Source: Parvibaculum sp.
GTDB taxonomy: Bacteria > Pseudomonadota > Alphaproteobacteria > Parvibaculales > Parvibaculaceae
Length of the DNA stretch: 56,555 nt
Assembly (NCBI RefSeq): GCF_030694575.1
Contig: NZ_JAUYUS010000013.1
Location: forward strand, 1 to 56,555
Direction: 5' to 3'
The notes under the pieces are model-generated. The model was not told the DNA's origin. It worked only from the letters and a program-made list of their open reading frames with translations, and made no database searches. Both the position numbers and the translations under genes were made by a program. Of this stretch, positions 32,528 through 41,730 are shown in pieces; within the stretch, counting starts at the first letter, position 1, and each line of letters begins with the position of its first letter.

Positions 32528-32549
32528 TGCCGGGAGCGCACTCCCGGCA
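32528..32549. other. perfect intergenic hairpin between the importer and enzyme genes
   Basis: TGCCGGGAG and CTCCCGGCA pair over a CGCA loop, 9 base pairs without mismatch, in the 95-base gap between the ATPase and the first DUF1989 gene. No T run follows. It could be an RNA-stabilising or processing element that sets the ratio of importer to enzyme mRNA. Confidence 0.5.
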
Positions 32550-32567
32550 CGCTAGAGGAGACGCGCG

Positions 32568-33407
32568 ATGGCAGAGGCATCATCCCGCACCGAAACCGCA
32601 AACCCCTATGCGGCGAACAAGGCGCGCTACGAAGCGCTCTACAGCGGCGCGAAAGCGAAGCGCCGCGATTTCAGCGAGGCGACCGGCAATCCCGCCATGC
32701 TCGACCCGGCGCTCGTTACCTTCCGGGAAACGGTGCCGGCGGGCTGGGGCTGGTCCGGGCTCGTGCGGCGCGGCGATACGATGCGCGTCGTCAACACGGG
32801 CGGAACGGCGGGCGTGTCGCTGCTGCTTTACAATGCCGACGACCCGACCGAGCGTTTCAACGCAGGCGACACGGTGAAAATCCAGTGGACGGCGCGGCTC
32901 TCGCGCGGCCGTGTGCTCTTCTCCGACATGGGGCGCGTGCTTGCCTCCATCACCGACGACAGTTTCGGCTTCAACGACGCGCTGGCCGGCGGCTCCACCG
33001 CCCGCACCAACGAAGCGAAATACGGCAACGCGGCTTTGCGCAACACGCGCGACAATTTCATTCTGCTTGCCGCGAAGCACGGGTTGAGCAAGCGCGACCT
33101 GCCGCCCTGCGTGACGCTGTTCGCACCGGTGGGTGTCGACGCATCCGGCACTCTCGCATGGCAGGGCAAGGGTGCGGCGGCGGGCGACTATGTCGATCTG
33201 CGCGCCGAACTCGATCTTCTCGTGTTCGTGTCGAACGCGCCCCATCCGCTCGCGCCCGGCGATTATGCGCCGAAGGATATCGAGCTGGTCGTGTGGTCCT
33301 CGCCGCCGCCCGGCCCGCAGGATTTCTGCCGGACGGCGACGGAGGAGGCGCAACGCGGCTTCGAGAACAACGAATATTACCTCGCGCAGGGGAGGAACGC
33401 CCGATGA
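32568..33407 (+). CDS. DUF1989 protein, urea carboxylase-associated protein 2; probable non-catalytic carboxyguanidine deiminase subunit
   Basis: A 279-residue DUF1989 protein. Proteins annotated UAAP1/UAAP2 are established as a two-subunit carboxyguanidine deiminase (CgdAB) in guanidine operons. Typical segments are 'GWGWSGLVRRGDTMRVVNTGGTAGVSLLLYNADD' and 'LRNTRDNFILLAAKHGLSKRDLPPCVTLF'. The positions that hold cysteine and histidine in its partner (33404-34039) are here 'GFNDALAGGST', 'RNTRDN' and 'SNAPHPL', so the metal site looks lost. The ATG has an AGAGGAG site. It overlaps the partner gene by four bases. Confidence 0.88.
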   Translation: MAEASSRTETANPYAANKARYEALYSGAKAKRRDFSEATGNPAMLDPALVTFRETVPAGWGWSGLVRRGDTMRVVNTGGTAGVSLLLYNADDPTERFNAGDTVKIQWTARLSRGRVLFSDMGRVLASITDDSFGFNDALAGGSTARTNEAKYGNAALRNTRDNFILLAAKHGLSKRDLPPCVTLFAPVGVDASGTLAWQGKGAAAGDYVDLRAELDLLVFVSNAPHPLAPGDYAPKDIELVVWSSPPPGPQDFCRTATEEAQRGFENNEYYLAQGRNAR

Positions 33408-34039
33408 CCCTCACGACATCGCCGCGCGATCCCGCCGCCGCCGTCTACGATTTCACCGTGCCCGCCAACAGGCCCTGGTCCCATGTCGTGAAGAAGGGGC
33501 AGGTGCTGCGCATCGTCGATCTCGACGGGCCGCAGGCTGTGGACACGCTTTTCTACAATGCGCACGACCCGGAGGAGCGCTATTGCGCGCAGGAGACCGT
33601 GCGCGCGCAAGGCTCGCCCTATCTCACCACGGGTTCGCGCCTCTTCACGAACGAGGGCAATGCGATGGCCGTCGTCGTCGCCGACACGGTGGGTGGCCAC
33701 GACACGTCGGCGGGTGCCTGTTCGTCGGAAGCGAATACGGTGCGCTTCGGCCACGAGACGAAATACATGCACAGCTGCCGCGACAATTTCGTGATGGCGC
33801 TCTCGCAACATGGCATGACGAAGCGCGATCTCGTGTCGAACATCAATTTTTTCATGAATGTGCCGGTGGAGCCGGACGGGACGCTCGCCATCGTCGATGG
33901 TGTGTCGAAGCCGGGCGACTATGTGGAGATAAAGGCGGAGATGGACATTCTCTGCGTCATCTCCAATTGCCCGCAGGTGAACAATCCCTGCAACGGCTTC
34001 AATCCCACACCGATCCGCACATTGATCTGGGACGCATGA
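33404..34039 (+). CDS. DUF1989 protein, urea carboxylase-associated protein 1; probable catalytic carboxyguanidine deiminase subunit
   Basis: A 211-residue DUF1989 protein that pairs with the preceding one to release ammonia from carboxyguanidine, giving allophanate. Candidate metal ligands lie in 'GGHDTSAGACS', 'YMHSCRDNF' and 'VISNCPQVNNPCNG'. The start overlaps the preceding stop (ATGA) with GGAGG upstream, so synthesis of the two subunits is likely coupled. I do not assign the A or B letter because the order of names is not evident from sequence. Confidence 0.9.
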   Translation: MTLTTSPRDPAAAVYDFTVPANRPWSHVVKKGQVLRIVDLDGPQAVDTLFYNAHDPEERYCAQETVRAQGSPYLTTGSRLFTNEGNAMAVVVADTVGGHDTSAGACSSEANTVRFGHETKYMHSCRDNFVMALSQHGMTKRDLVSNINFFMNVPVEPDGTLAIVDGVSKPGDYVEIKAEMDILCVISNCPQVNNPCNGFNPTPIRTLIWDA

Positions 34040-34118
34040 CGTCCCGTCCGCCCGCCGTTTCGCATCTGCCTTGGCGGGGATGCGGGGCCGGCGGGCTGGC
34101 ACCCCATTCGGAGGCCAG

Positions 34119-37100
34119 ATGTTCGCCAGGGTTCTGATCGCCAATCGCGGCGAGATTGCAGTTCGCGTCATCGAGACGCTGCGGCGCATGGGTATTTCGC
34201 CGGTCGCGATCTATTCCGAAGCCGATCGTTTTGCGCCGCATGTGCGCCTCGCCGACGAGGCGGTATGCGTCGGCCCGGCGCCGGTCGCGGAAAGCTATCT
34301 CGATGTCGATGCCATTCTCGATGCCGTGCGCGCCACGGGCGCCGAGGCCGTGCATCCGGGTTACGGGTTTCTGAGCGAGAACCCGGAATTCGCGAGCGCG
34401 CTGGCGCGCGAGGGCGTCGCCTTTATCGGGCCCCGGCCGGAACATATGCGCGCCTTCGCGCTGAAGCATACGGCGCGCGAACTGGCGGAGAAGAGCGGCG
34501 TGCCGCTGCTGCCGGGATCGGGCCTCATCGTCGATCTCGACGATGCGCTGACGCAGGCGAACGAGATCGGTTATCCGGTGATGCTGAAAAGCACGGCTGG
34601 GGGCGGCGGCATCGGTTTGCAGCTTTGCCATTCGGCGGCGGACATGCCGCGCCTCTACGACACGGTGCGGCGTCTCGCGCTGGCGAATTTCAAGGACAGC
34701 GGCCTCTTCATCGAGAAATATGTCGCCGCCGCGCGGCACATCGAGGTGCAGATTTTCGGCGATGGCGCGGGAAATGTCATCGCGCTCGGCGAACGCGATT
34801 GCTCGGCGCAGCGCCGCAACCAGAAGGTCATCGAGGAGACGCCGGCGCCGAACCTCACGGCGGAGAACCGCGCGGCGCTGCACGAAGCGGCGGTGCGGCT
34901 TGGCGAAAGCGTTTCCTATGCGTCGGCCGGAACGGTCGAGTTCATCTATGACGAGACGGAAAAGAAATTCTATTTCCTCGAAGTGAATACGCGGCTGCAG
35001 GTCGAACATCCCGTGACGGAAGAGGTGACGGGGCTCGATCTTGTCGAAATGATGGTGCGTCAGGCGGCCGGAGACATCGGCGATCTCGCGGCGTATCAGC
35101 GCGAGCCCGCGGGACATGCCATCGAGGTCCGGCTTTATGCGGAAGATCCCGGCCGCAATTTCCAGCCGTCGTCCGGTCTTCTCACCGAGGTTTCCTTTCC
35201 CGCTGATGCGCGCATCGACGGATGGATCGCCACGGGAACGGAGGTGACGCCGTTCTACGATCCGATGCTCGCCAAGATCATCGTGAAAGGCGGAACGCGC
35301 GCGGAGGCCGTTGCGAAGCTTGCCGGCGTGCTCGATGCGTCCCGCGTCTACGGCATCGAGACCAATCTCGACTATTTGCGGGTTCTCGCGCGGGCACCGG
35401 AATTTCTCGACGGCCGCATGCTCACTTCGACGCTCGCCGGGTACGATTATGAAAGCGCCGGCATCGACGTTCTCGCGCCCGGCGCACAGTCGAGCCTGCA
35501 GGATTATCCGGGCCGCGTGGGGCTGTGGAATGTCGGTGTGCCGCCGTCCGGGCCGATGGACCCGCTGTCGCACCGGCTGGCGAACCGCCTCGTCGGCAAT
35601 CCCCAGGATGCGGCAACGCTGGAAATGACGCTGAACGGGCCGACGCTGCGTTTTCGCGGCGACGCGACCATCGCGCTTGGCGGCGCGGAAATGAAGGCGA
35701 CGCTCGACGGCGCGGCCGTGCCGTTCTGGCAGGCGGTCGATGTGAAGCGCGGGCAGGTGCTGGCGCTCGGCGCGGTCGAGGGTGCGGGGCAGCGCGCCTA
35801 TCTCGCCGTGCGCCACGGTTTCGACGCGCCGGTCTATCTCGGCTCGCGCTCCGCCTTCACGCTGGGGCGGTTCGGCGGCCATGCACCGGGCGCGCTGAAG
35901 ACGGGCGATGTGCTGCGCGTCAATCGGGAGGGCGCAGTTGCGCCCGCGGCTTCGGGGCCGCTGCCTCTCTCCGCGCGGCCCGCGCTGACGCGCGAATGGG
36001 AAATCGCGGCGCTATACGGGCCGCATGGCGCGCCGGACTTCTTCCTCGACGAGGACATAGAGGCGCTGTTCGGCACGGCCTACGAGGTTCACTACAATTC
36101 AGCGCGCACGGGCGTGCGGCTGATGGGACCGAAGCCCGGCTGGGCGCGCAAGGATGGCGGCGAGGCGGGGCTTCACCCGTCGAACATTCACGACAACGCC
36201 TATGCCGTCGGCACGATCGACTTTACCGGCGACATGCCGATCATTCTCGGGCCGGACGGGCCGAGCCTTGGCGGCTTCGTCTGCCCGGCGACGCTCGCCA
36301 AGGCGGAGCTCTGGAAGCTCGGGCAGTTGAGGCCGGGCGACAAGGTGCGCTTCCGGAGGATCGGCGAGGACGAGGCGGCGGAACTGCGCCGGGCCGAGGA
36401 AGGCCGGATCGAGACGCTTCTGCGCCCCGCCGCGCCCGTCATCGCAGCCGCCCCGCATGAAGATGCGATCCTCGCGCGGCTCACCGACCTCGAAACGGAA
36501 GTCACCTATCGCCGCGCGGGCGACGATTATCTGTTGATCGAATACGGGCCCATCGTTCTCGACTTCGCATTGCGCTTCCGCGCCCACGCGATGATGACGG
36601 CGCTGGAGGCACGCGCGCTTGCCGGCATCCTCGAAATGACGCCGGGCATCCGCTCGCTGCAGATCCATTTCGATCCCGATATTCTTCCTGCACGGAAACT
36701 TCTCGCCCTGCTTGAGGAGATGGAGCGCGCGCTTCCCGCGAGCGCCGACATCGAAGTGCCGAGCCGCATCGTGCATCTGCCCTTGTCGTGGGACGACGAG
36801 GCGGCGCGGGAGGCGGTGCGCAAATACGGCACGCTGGTCCGGCCCGATGCGCCCTGGGTGCCGAGCAATATCGAATTCATCCGCCGGATCAACGGCCTCT
36901 CCCATATCGAGGATGTGCGCCGCATCGTCTATGACGCGGACTACATGGTGCTGGGTCTCGGCGATGTCTATCTCGGCGCGCCGGTCGCGACGCCGCTCGA
37001 TCCGCGTCATCGGCTCGTCACGACGAAATACAATCCCGCGCGGACATGGACGCCGGAAAACGCGGTCGGCATCGGCGGCGCCTATCTCTGCGTCTATGGC

Positions 37101-37739
37101 ATGGAGGGGCCGGGCGGCTACCAGCTTGTCGGCCGCACGGTGCAGATGTGGAACAGCTGGCGCCGGACGGAAAATTTCGGAAAGCCGTGGCTCTTGCGTT
37201 TCTTCGACCGCTTGCGCTTCTTCCCGGTCTCGGCGGAGGAGCTTCTCGATGCGCGGGAGGCGTTTCTGCACGGCGAGTATGAAGTGCGCATCGAGGAGGG
37301 GAGCTTCCGCCTCAGCGATTATTTCTCCTATCTCGACGAGAACGCCGCCGCCATCGCCGATTTCCGCGTGTCGCAGCGCCATGCCTTCGAGGAGGAGCGC
37401 CGCCGCTGGGAAGAGCAGGGCCTCGCGATGGCGTCGATGGAGCCCGAGGCAGAGACAATCGAGGAAATTTCCGAATTGCCGGAAGGCGGGCAGCTTGTGG
37501 AAGCGGGCGTTCCCGGCAATGTCTGGTCGATCGGCGTCGTGCCGGGCGACGAGGTTGCCGCCGACGATACGCTGGTGATCATGGAGTCGATGAAGATGGA
37601 AATCGAAGTGCGCGCGCCCTTCGCGGCGCGGGTGCATGAAGTGCATTGCGCGCCGGGCAAGATGGTTCAGGCGGGGCAGGCGCTTGTGACGCTGGTGCCG
37701 CTCGACGAGGTGCAACCGAGGCTGGAGGCTGTGTCGTGA
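34119..37739 (+). CDS. biotin-dependent guanidine carboxylase (usually annotated urea carboxylase)
   Basis: A 1206-residue multidomain enzyme. Residues 1-450 are a biotin carboxylase with 'MFARVLIANRGEIAVRV', the Gly-rich ATP loop 'STAGGGGIG' and 'FLEVNTRLQVEHPVTE'. About 460-750 and 770-1050 are the carboxyltransferase halves (AHS2/KipA-like, beginning 'VLAPGAQSSLQDYPGR', and AHS1/KipI-like). The C-terminus is a biotinyl domain with the biotin-accepting Lys in ESMKMEIE. It uses ATP and bicarbonate to carboxylate a small amide or amidine. The guanidine riboswitch and DUF1989 genes point to guanidine rather than urea. The ATG at 34119 has GGAGG and fits the domain start; an upstream in-frame start at 34071 is not family-like. 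Confidence 0.93.
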   Translation: MFARVLIANRGEIAVRVIETLRRMGISPVAIYSEADRFAPHVRLADEAVCVGPAPVAESYLDVDAILDAVRATGAEAVHPGYGFLSENPEFASALAREGVAFIGPRPEHMRAFALKHTARELAEKSGVPLLPGSGLIVDLDDALTQANEIGYPVMLKSTAGGGGIGLQLCHSAADMPRLYDTVRRLALANFKDSGLFIEKYVAAARHIEVQIFGDGAGNVIALGERDCSAQRRNQKVIEETPAPNLTAENRAALHEAAVRLGESVSYASAGTVEFIYDETEKKFYFLEVNTRLQVEHPVTEEVTGLDLVEMMVRQAAGDIGDLAAYQREPAGHAIEVRLYAEDPGRNFQPSSGLLTEVSFPADARIDGWIATGTEVTPFYDPMLAKIIVKGGTRAEAVAKLAGVLDASRVYGIETNLDYLRVLARAPEFLDGRMLTSTLAGYDYESAGIDVLAPGAQSSLQDYPGRVGLWNVGVPPSGPMDPLSHRLANRLVGNPQDAATLEMTLNGPTLRFRGDATIALGGAEMKATLDGAAVPFWQAVDVKRGQVLALGAVEGAGQRAYLAVRHGFDAPVYLGSRSAFTLGRFGGHAPGALKTGDVLRVNREGAVAPAASGPLPLSARPALTREWEIAALYGPHGAPDFFLDEDIEALFGTAYEVHYNSARTGVRLMGPKPGWARKDGGEAGLHPSNIHDNAYAVGTIDFTGDMPIILGPDGPSLGGFVCPATLAKAELWKLGQLRPGDKVRFRRIGEDEAAELRRAEEGRIETLLRPAAPVIAAAPHEDAILARLTDLETEVTYRRAGDDYLLIEYGPIVLDFALRFRAHAMMTALEARALAGILEMTPGIRSLQIHFDPDILPARKLLALLEEMERALPASADIEVPSRIVHLPLSWDDEAAREAVRKYGTLVRPDAPWVPSNIEFIRRINGLSHIEDVRRIVYDADYMVLGLGDVYLGAPVATPLDPRHRLVTTKYNPARTWTPENAVGIGGAYLCVYGMEGPGGYQLVGRTVQMWNSWRRTENFGKPWLLRFFDRLRFFPVSAEELLDAREAFLHGEYEVRIEEGSFRLSDYFSYLDENAAAIADFRVSQRHAFEEERRRWEEQGLAMASMEPEAETIEEISELPEGGQLVEAGVPGNVWSIGVVPGDEVAADDTLVIMESMKMEIEVRAPFAARVHEVHCAPGKMVQAGQALVTLVPLDEVQPRLEAVS

Positions 37740-39526
37740 AGGGTTTTTCTTTTTCTTTCGCCTCGCTGCGGGCGGCCTTCGCGGCCGGTGTCCGTGCGGA
37801 AGACGTTGCGGCGGAGGCGCTTTCGCGCGCCGATGCCTGTGGCGATCCCGCCGTCTGGATTTCGCGCGTGCCGCATGAGGATGCGATCGCGCGGGCAAAA
37901 TCGCTCGATGCCTTGCCGCGCGAGCAGCGGGCGCGCATGCCGCTGTTCGGCATTCCCTTTGCGGTGAAGGACAATATCGACCTTGCCGGATTGCCGACCA
38001 CGGCGGGCTGTCCCGCCTTCGCCTATGAGCCGAAGGAGAGCGCGCCCGTCGTCGCGCGGCTGATCGCGGCGGGCGCCGTCCCCATCGGCAAGACCAACCT
38101 CGACCAGTTCGCGACCGGGCTTGTCGGCACGCGCTCGCCGCATGGGAGCCCGCGCTCCGTCTTCAATGCCGATTATATTTCCGGCGGCTCTTCCTCCGGT
38201 TCCGCCGTCGCCGTGGCCGCGGGGCTTGTCGGCTTCGCGCTCGGCACCGACACGGCGGGATCGGGCCGCGTGCCCGCCGCCTTCAACAACATCGTCGGGT
38301 TGAAGCCGACGCGCGGCATGCTTTCCACGCGCGGCGTCGTGCCTGCCTGCCGGTCGCTCGATTGCGTCTCGATCTTCGCGCTGACGGCGGAGGATGCGCA
38401 GGCGGTGTTCGAGGAAGCGGCAATCTTCGACCCGCTGGACATTTATGCCCGCGCCCGGATGCCGGAAGTGCCGCCGCTGCCGGGCACTGGCTTCACTTTC
38501 GCGGTGCCGCGCGCGTCCGACCTGCAATTCTTCGGCGACGACGAGGCGGCGCGGTTGTTCGGCGAGGCGGCGGAGCGGCTGGAAGAACTGGGCGGGCGGG
38601 CGCGCCGGATCGATTTCTCGATGTTCGCGGAGGCGGCGGCGCTGCTCTACGAGGGCCCCTGGGTGGCGGAGCGGACGGCGGCGGTCGGCGCCTTCATCGA
38701 GGCGCATGAGAAGGATACCGATCCGACGGTCAGGGGCATCGTTCTCGGCGGAAAGTCCAGAAGCGCGGTCGAGGTCTTCGAGGCGATGTACAAGCTCGAA
38801 GCGCTGAAGCGCCGGGCGGCGGCGCTGTTCGCCGATATCGATGTTCTGGTGGTGCCGACCGCGCCCACGACCTACACGGTGGAACAGGTTGCGGCGGAGC
38901 CTTTGAAGCTCAACAGCCGTCTCGGCACCTATACGAATTTCATGAACTTGCTCGACATGGCGGGCATCGCCATTCCGGCGGGCATCGGTATCAAGGGATT
39001 GCCGTTCGGCATCACGCTTGCCGCGCCCGCCTTTTCCGAGACGAAGCTCGTCGCGCTCGCATCCGCCTTCGCGGCGGCGCAGGGGCTCGCGCCCGGCGCG
39101 CCGGGGCAGCGTTTCGAGGATGAAGGCTTCATCGAACTCGCGGTGGTCGGCGCGCATATGTTCGGCCTGCCGCTCAATCATGAACTGACCTCGCGCGGGG
39201 CCATGTTCGTCGAGCGGACGCGCACCATGCCGGGTTACCGTTTCTATGCGCTGGCGGACGGGCCGCCGTTCCGGCCGGGCCTCGTGCGCGTCGCGTCCGG
39301 CGGCGCCTCGATCGAGCTTGAAGTCTGGCGGCTGCCGCGCGCGGCCTTCGGAAGTTTCATCGCCGGCGTGCCGCAGCCCCTGTGCATCGGTACGCTCGAC
39401 CTTGCCAGCGGGCGCAAGGTGAAAGGTTTTCTCTGCGAGGAAAGCGGGCTCGAGGGCGCGGAAGAAATCACCGCGCTCGGCGGCTGGCGCGCCTATATGG
39501 CGCGGAAGATGGAGAAGGCGGGCTAG
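37736..39526 (+). CDS. atzF: allophanate hydrolase
   Basis: A 596-residue amidase-signature enzyme. The Ser-cisSer-Lys triad is visible as Lys in 'FAVKDNIDLAG', and the serines of 'SGGSSSGSAVAV' and 'GTDTAGSGRVPAA'. The C-terminal domain (from about residue 470) is the allophanate-hydrolase-specific domain that completes the breakdown to ammonia and CO2. The start is a GTG at 37736 overlapping the carboxylase stop (GTGA). Its stop overlaps that of the convergent gmhB in a CTAG. It ends the guanidine operon. Confidence 0.93.
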   Translation: MKGFSFSFASLRAAFAAGVRAEDVAAEALSRADACGDPAVWISRVPHEDAIARAKSLDALPREQRARMPLFGIPFAVKDNIDLAGLPTTAGCPAFAYEPKESAPVVARLIAAGAVPIGKTNLDQFATGLVGTRSPHGSPRSVFNADYISGGSSSGSAVAVAAGLVGFALGTDTAGSGRVPAAFNNIVGLKPTRGMLSTRGVVPACRSLDCVSIFALTAEDAQAVFEEAAIFDPLDIYARARMPEVPPLPGTGFTFAVPRASDLQFFGDDEAARLFGEAAERLEELGGRARRIDFSMFAEAAALLYEGPWVAERTAAVGAFIEAHEKDTDPTVRGIVLGGKSRSAVEVFEAMYKLEALKRRAAALFADIDVLVVPTAPTTYTVEQVAAEPLKLNSRLGTYTNFMNLLDMAGIAIPAGIGIKGLPFGITLAAPAFSETKLVALASAFAAAQGLAPGAPGQRFEDEGFIELAVVGAHMFGLPLNHELTSRGAMFVERTRTMPGYRFYALADGPPFRPGLVRVASGGASIELEVWRLPRAAFGSFIAGVPQPLCIGTLDLASGRKVKGFLCEESGLEGAEEITALGGWRAYMARKMEKAG

Positions 39527-40152
39527 AACGCCCGCTCGAGAAACAGGCGTGCCTCGAAAAGATCGGCGACGGCGGTGACCTCGAAGCCGGGCGCCGCAAG
39601 CGCCAGCGCCGCGTCGCGCTCCGCCATGCCATAACCCGTCAGCACAAGGACGGCGCCTTTGAGGCCCGCGCCTCTGGCGGCGGCGATGTCGCCCGTCCTG
39701 TCGCCGACGAGCCAGCTTCTTTTCAGGTCGAGGCCCATCAGCGCGCCGGCATGTTCGATCATGCGGCAGCCGGGCTTGCGCCAGCCAGCATGGCCGTTGC
39801 CATAGCCCGGCGTGAAATCGGGGTGGAAGGGGCAGGCGATGGTGAGGTCGAGCGCGACTCCCTGCGCCGCGAGCTGGCGGGTGATCTCGGCCTCGACATC
39901 GAGGAAGGCCGGCCATGAAATGAGGCCCCGGGCGATGCCGGACTGGTTGGTGACGCAGACGGTGCCGAGGTCCTTGTGCCGGCCCCAGGCGACAAGCTCT
40001 GCCGCGCCCGCTTCCAGCGCCACATCTTCCTTGTTTTTCAGGTAGTTGACCTCCTTGACCAGAACGCCGTCCCGGTCGAGAAAGAGGCCCGCCCGGCCTT
40101 GCCTGCGGGGCGGCGTCGCGGTCGAAAGCCAGATTTCGTCGGGAACGGGCAT
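39523..40152 (-). CDS. gmhB: HAD-IIIA phosphatase, probable D-glycero-D-manno-heptose-1,7-bisphosphate 7-phosphatase
   Basis: A 209-residue HAD phosphatase. Asp26 and Asp28 of 'FLDRDGVL', 'VTNQSGIARG', 'RKP' and 'VGDRTGDI' are the four HAD motifs in GmhB order. E. coli GmhB has a zinc loop C-x-H ... C-x-C before RKP; here the first part reads CPFHP and the CxC is replaced by GW, so the zinc site appears incomplete. The divergent neighbour hldE makes the same pathway's kinase/nucleotidyltransferase, supporting the assignment. An alternative is histidinol-phosphatase-like activity. Confidence 0.85.
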   Translation of the reverse strand: MPVPDEIWLSTATPPRRQGRAGLFLDRDGVLVKEVNYLKNKEDVALEAGAAELVAWGRHKDLGTVCVTNQSGIARGLISWPAFLDVEAEITRQLAAQGVALDLTIACPFHPDFTPGYGNGHAGWRKPGCRMIEHAGALMGLDLKRSWLVGDRTGDIAAARGAGLKGAVLVLTGYGMAERDAALALAAPGFEVTAVADLFEARLFLERAF

Positions 40153-40253
40153 GAGGCAGGGTCTCGAAGGGGGCGGAACATGTCGACGTTTTTACGCTAT
40201 CTTGAGCGCCGCTTCGCCATGATTGCGCCCGCGAGATCATCAGAGACCGTTTT

Positions 40254-41720
40254 ATGACCGAAAAAGCCCCGGATATTCAATCGCTTGTGGAAGGGCTGGG
40301 CCGTGCGCGGGTGGCGCTTGCGGGCGACGTCATGCTCGACCGCTTCGTCTACGGCCATGTCGAGCGCATTTCGCCCGAGGCGCCGATTCCCGTCCTCCGG
40401 GTCGATGACGAGCGGGTCATGCCGGGCGGCGCGGGCAATGTGGCGCGCAACCTCGCCGCCCTCGGGGCGGATGTCGCCTTCCTGTCTGCCGTCGGTGGCG
40501 ACGAGGCGGGGACGGAACTGAAGGCGGCGCTCGGCGCGGAAGCGGGCATCGAGGCCATGCTCACCGTCGTTCCCGGCCGCGCCACCACGGTCAAGACGCG
40601 CTTCGTCGCCATGAGCCAGCAGATCCTCCGCGCCGACCGGGAGACGACGCAGCCGCTCGACAAGGCTTCGGCGGAAGCGTTGCTCGCCGCCCTCACCGCC
40701 GCCCTGAAGGGCCGGCAGGTGCTGATCCTTTCCGACTACGGCAAGGGCGTGCTGACGCCCGGCTTCGCGCGCGGCGCCATCGCCGCCGCAAGGGCGGCCG
40801 GTATCCCCGTGATCGTCGATCCGAAGGGGCGCGACTATTCCCTTTACGCGGGCGCGAGCGTCGTCACGCCGAACCGCAAGGAACTCGGCGAGGCGAGCGG
40901 TGCCGCGGTCGATACGGATGAGGAGATCGTCGTCGCCGCGCGGGGGCTGATGGCCGCGCATGGCATCGGCGCCGTCGTCGTCACGCGGGCGCAGGCGGGC
41001 ATGAGCGTCGTCGCCGCGTCGGGCGAGGTCACGCATCTGAAGGCGGAGGCGCGCGAGGTGTTCGATGTGTCGGGCGCGGGCGATACGGTCGTCTCGACGC
41101 TCGCCGCCGCGCTTGCCGTGGGACTGCCGCTCGCGGAGGCGGCGAGCCTTGCGAACTCGGCGGCCGGCATCGTCGTCGGCAAGGTCGGCACCGCCGTGGT
41201 TCATCGCGACGAACTGGCGGCCAAATTGCGCGAGCGCGAATTCTCGGCACTCGAAGCAAAGGTGGCGGGCCTCAAGAGCGCGCAGGATATCGTCGCGGGC
41301 TGGCGCGCGCGCGGGCTCAGGGTCGGCTTCACCAATGGCTGCTTCGACCTGCTGCATCCCGGCCATGTCACGCTGCTCGAACGGTCGCGGGCGCTGTGCG
41401 ACCGTCTGGTGGTCGGTCTCAACAGCGATGCCTCCGTCACGCGGCTCAAGGGCGAGGGCCGCCCCGTGCAGCCCGACATCGCGCGCGCGACAGTGCTTGC
41501 GGCGCTTACCTCCGTCGATCTCGTTGTGATCTTCGAGGAGGATACGCCGTACGCGCTCATCCGGGCGCTCAGACCCGATCTTCTGGTGAAGGGCGGCGAC
41601 TACACGATCGACAGGATCGTCGGCGCGGATTTCGTGCTCGCCAATGGCGGCCGGGTGGAGATCGTCGATGTCGTGCCCGGCTTCAGCACCACCAACACGC
41701 TTGCGCGCCTGAAGGGTTGA
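40254..41720 (+). CDS. hldE: bifunctional heptose 7-phosphate kinase / heptose 1-phosphate adenylyltransferase HldE
   Basis: A 488-residue two-domain cytoplasmic enzyme of ADP-heptose synthesis for LPS inner core. Residues 1-320 are a ribokinase-type kinase ('[15 protein letters not shown]' and the catalytic '[14 protein letters not shown]'). Residues 350-488 are a nucleotidyltransferase with '[14 protein letters not shown]' (HxGH motif). Length matches HldE. It is divergent from gmhB with 101 bases between starts, and ten bases upstream of the CPBP protease gene. Confidence 0.96.
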   Translation: MTEKAPDIQSLVEGLGRARVALAGDVMLDRFVYGHVERISPEAPIPVLRVDDERVMPGGAGNVARNLAALGADVAFLSAVGGDEAGTELKAALGAEAGIEAMLTVVPGRATTVKTRFVAMSQQILRADRETTQPLDKASAEALLAALTAALKGRQVLILSDYGKGVLTPGFARGAIAAARAAGIPVIVDPKGRDYSLYAGASVVTPNRKELGEASGAAVDTDEEIVVAARGLMAAHGIGAVVVTRAQAGMSVVAASGEVTHLKAEAREVFDVSGAGDTVVSTLAAALAVGLPLAEAASLANSAAGIVVGKVGTAVVHRDELAAKLREREFSALEAKVAGLKSAQDIVAGWRARGLRVGFTNGCFDLLHPGHVTLLERSRALCDRLVVGLNSDASVTRLKGEGRPVQPDIARATVLAALTSVDLVVIFEEDTPYALIRALRPDLLVKGGDYTIDRIVGADFVLANGGRVEIVDVVPGFSTTNTLARLKG

Positions 41721-41730
41721 GGGAAAACAT

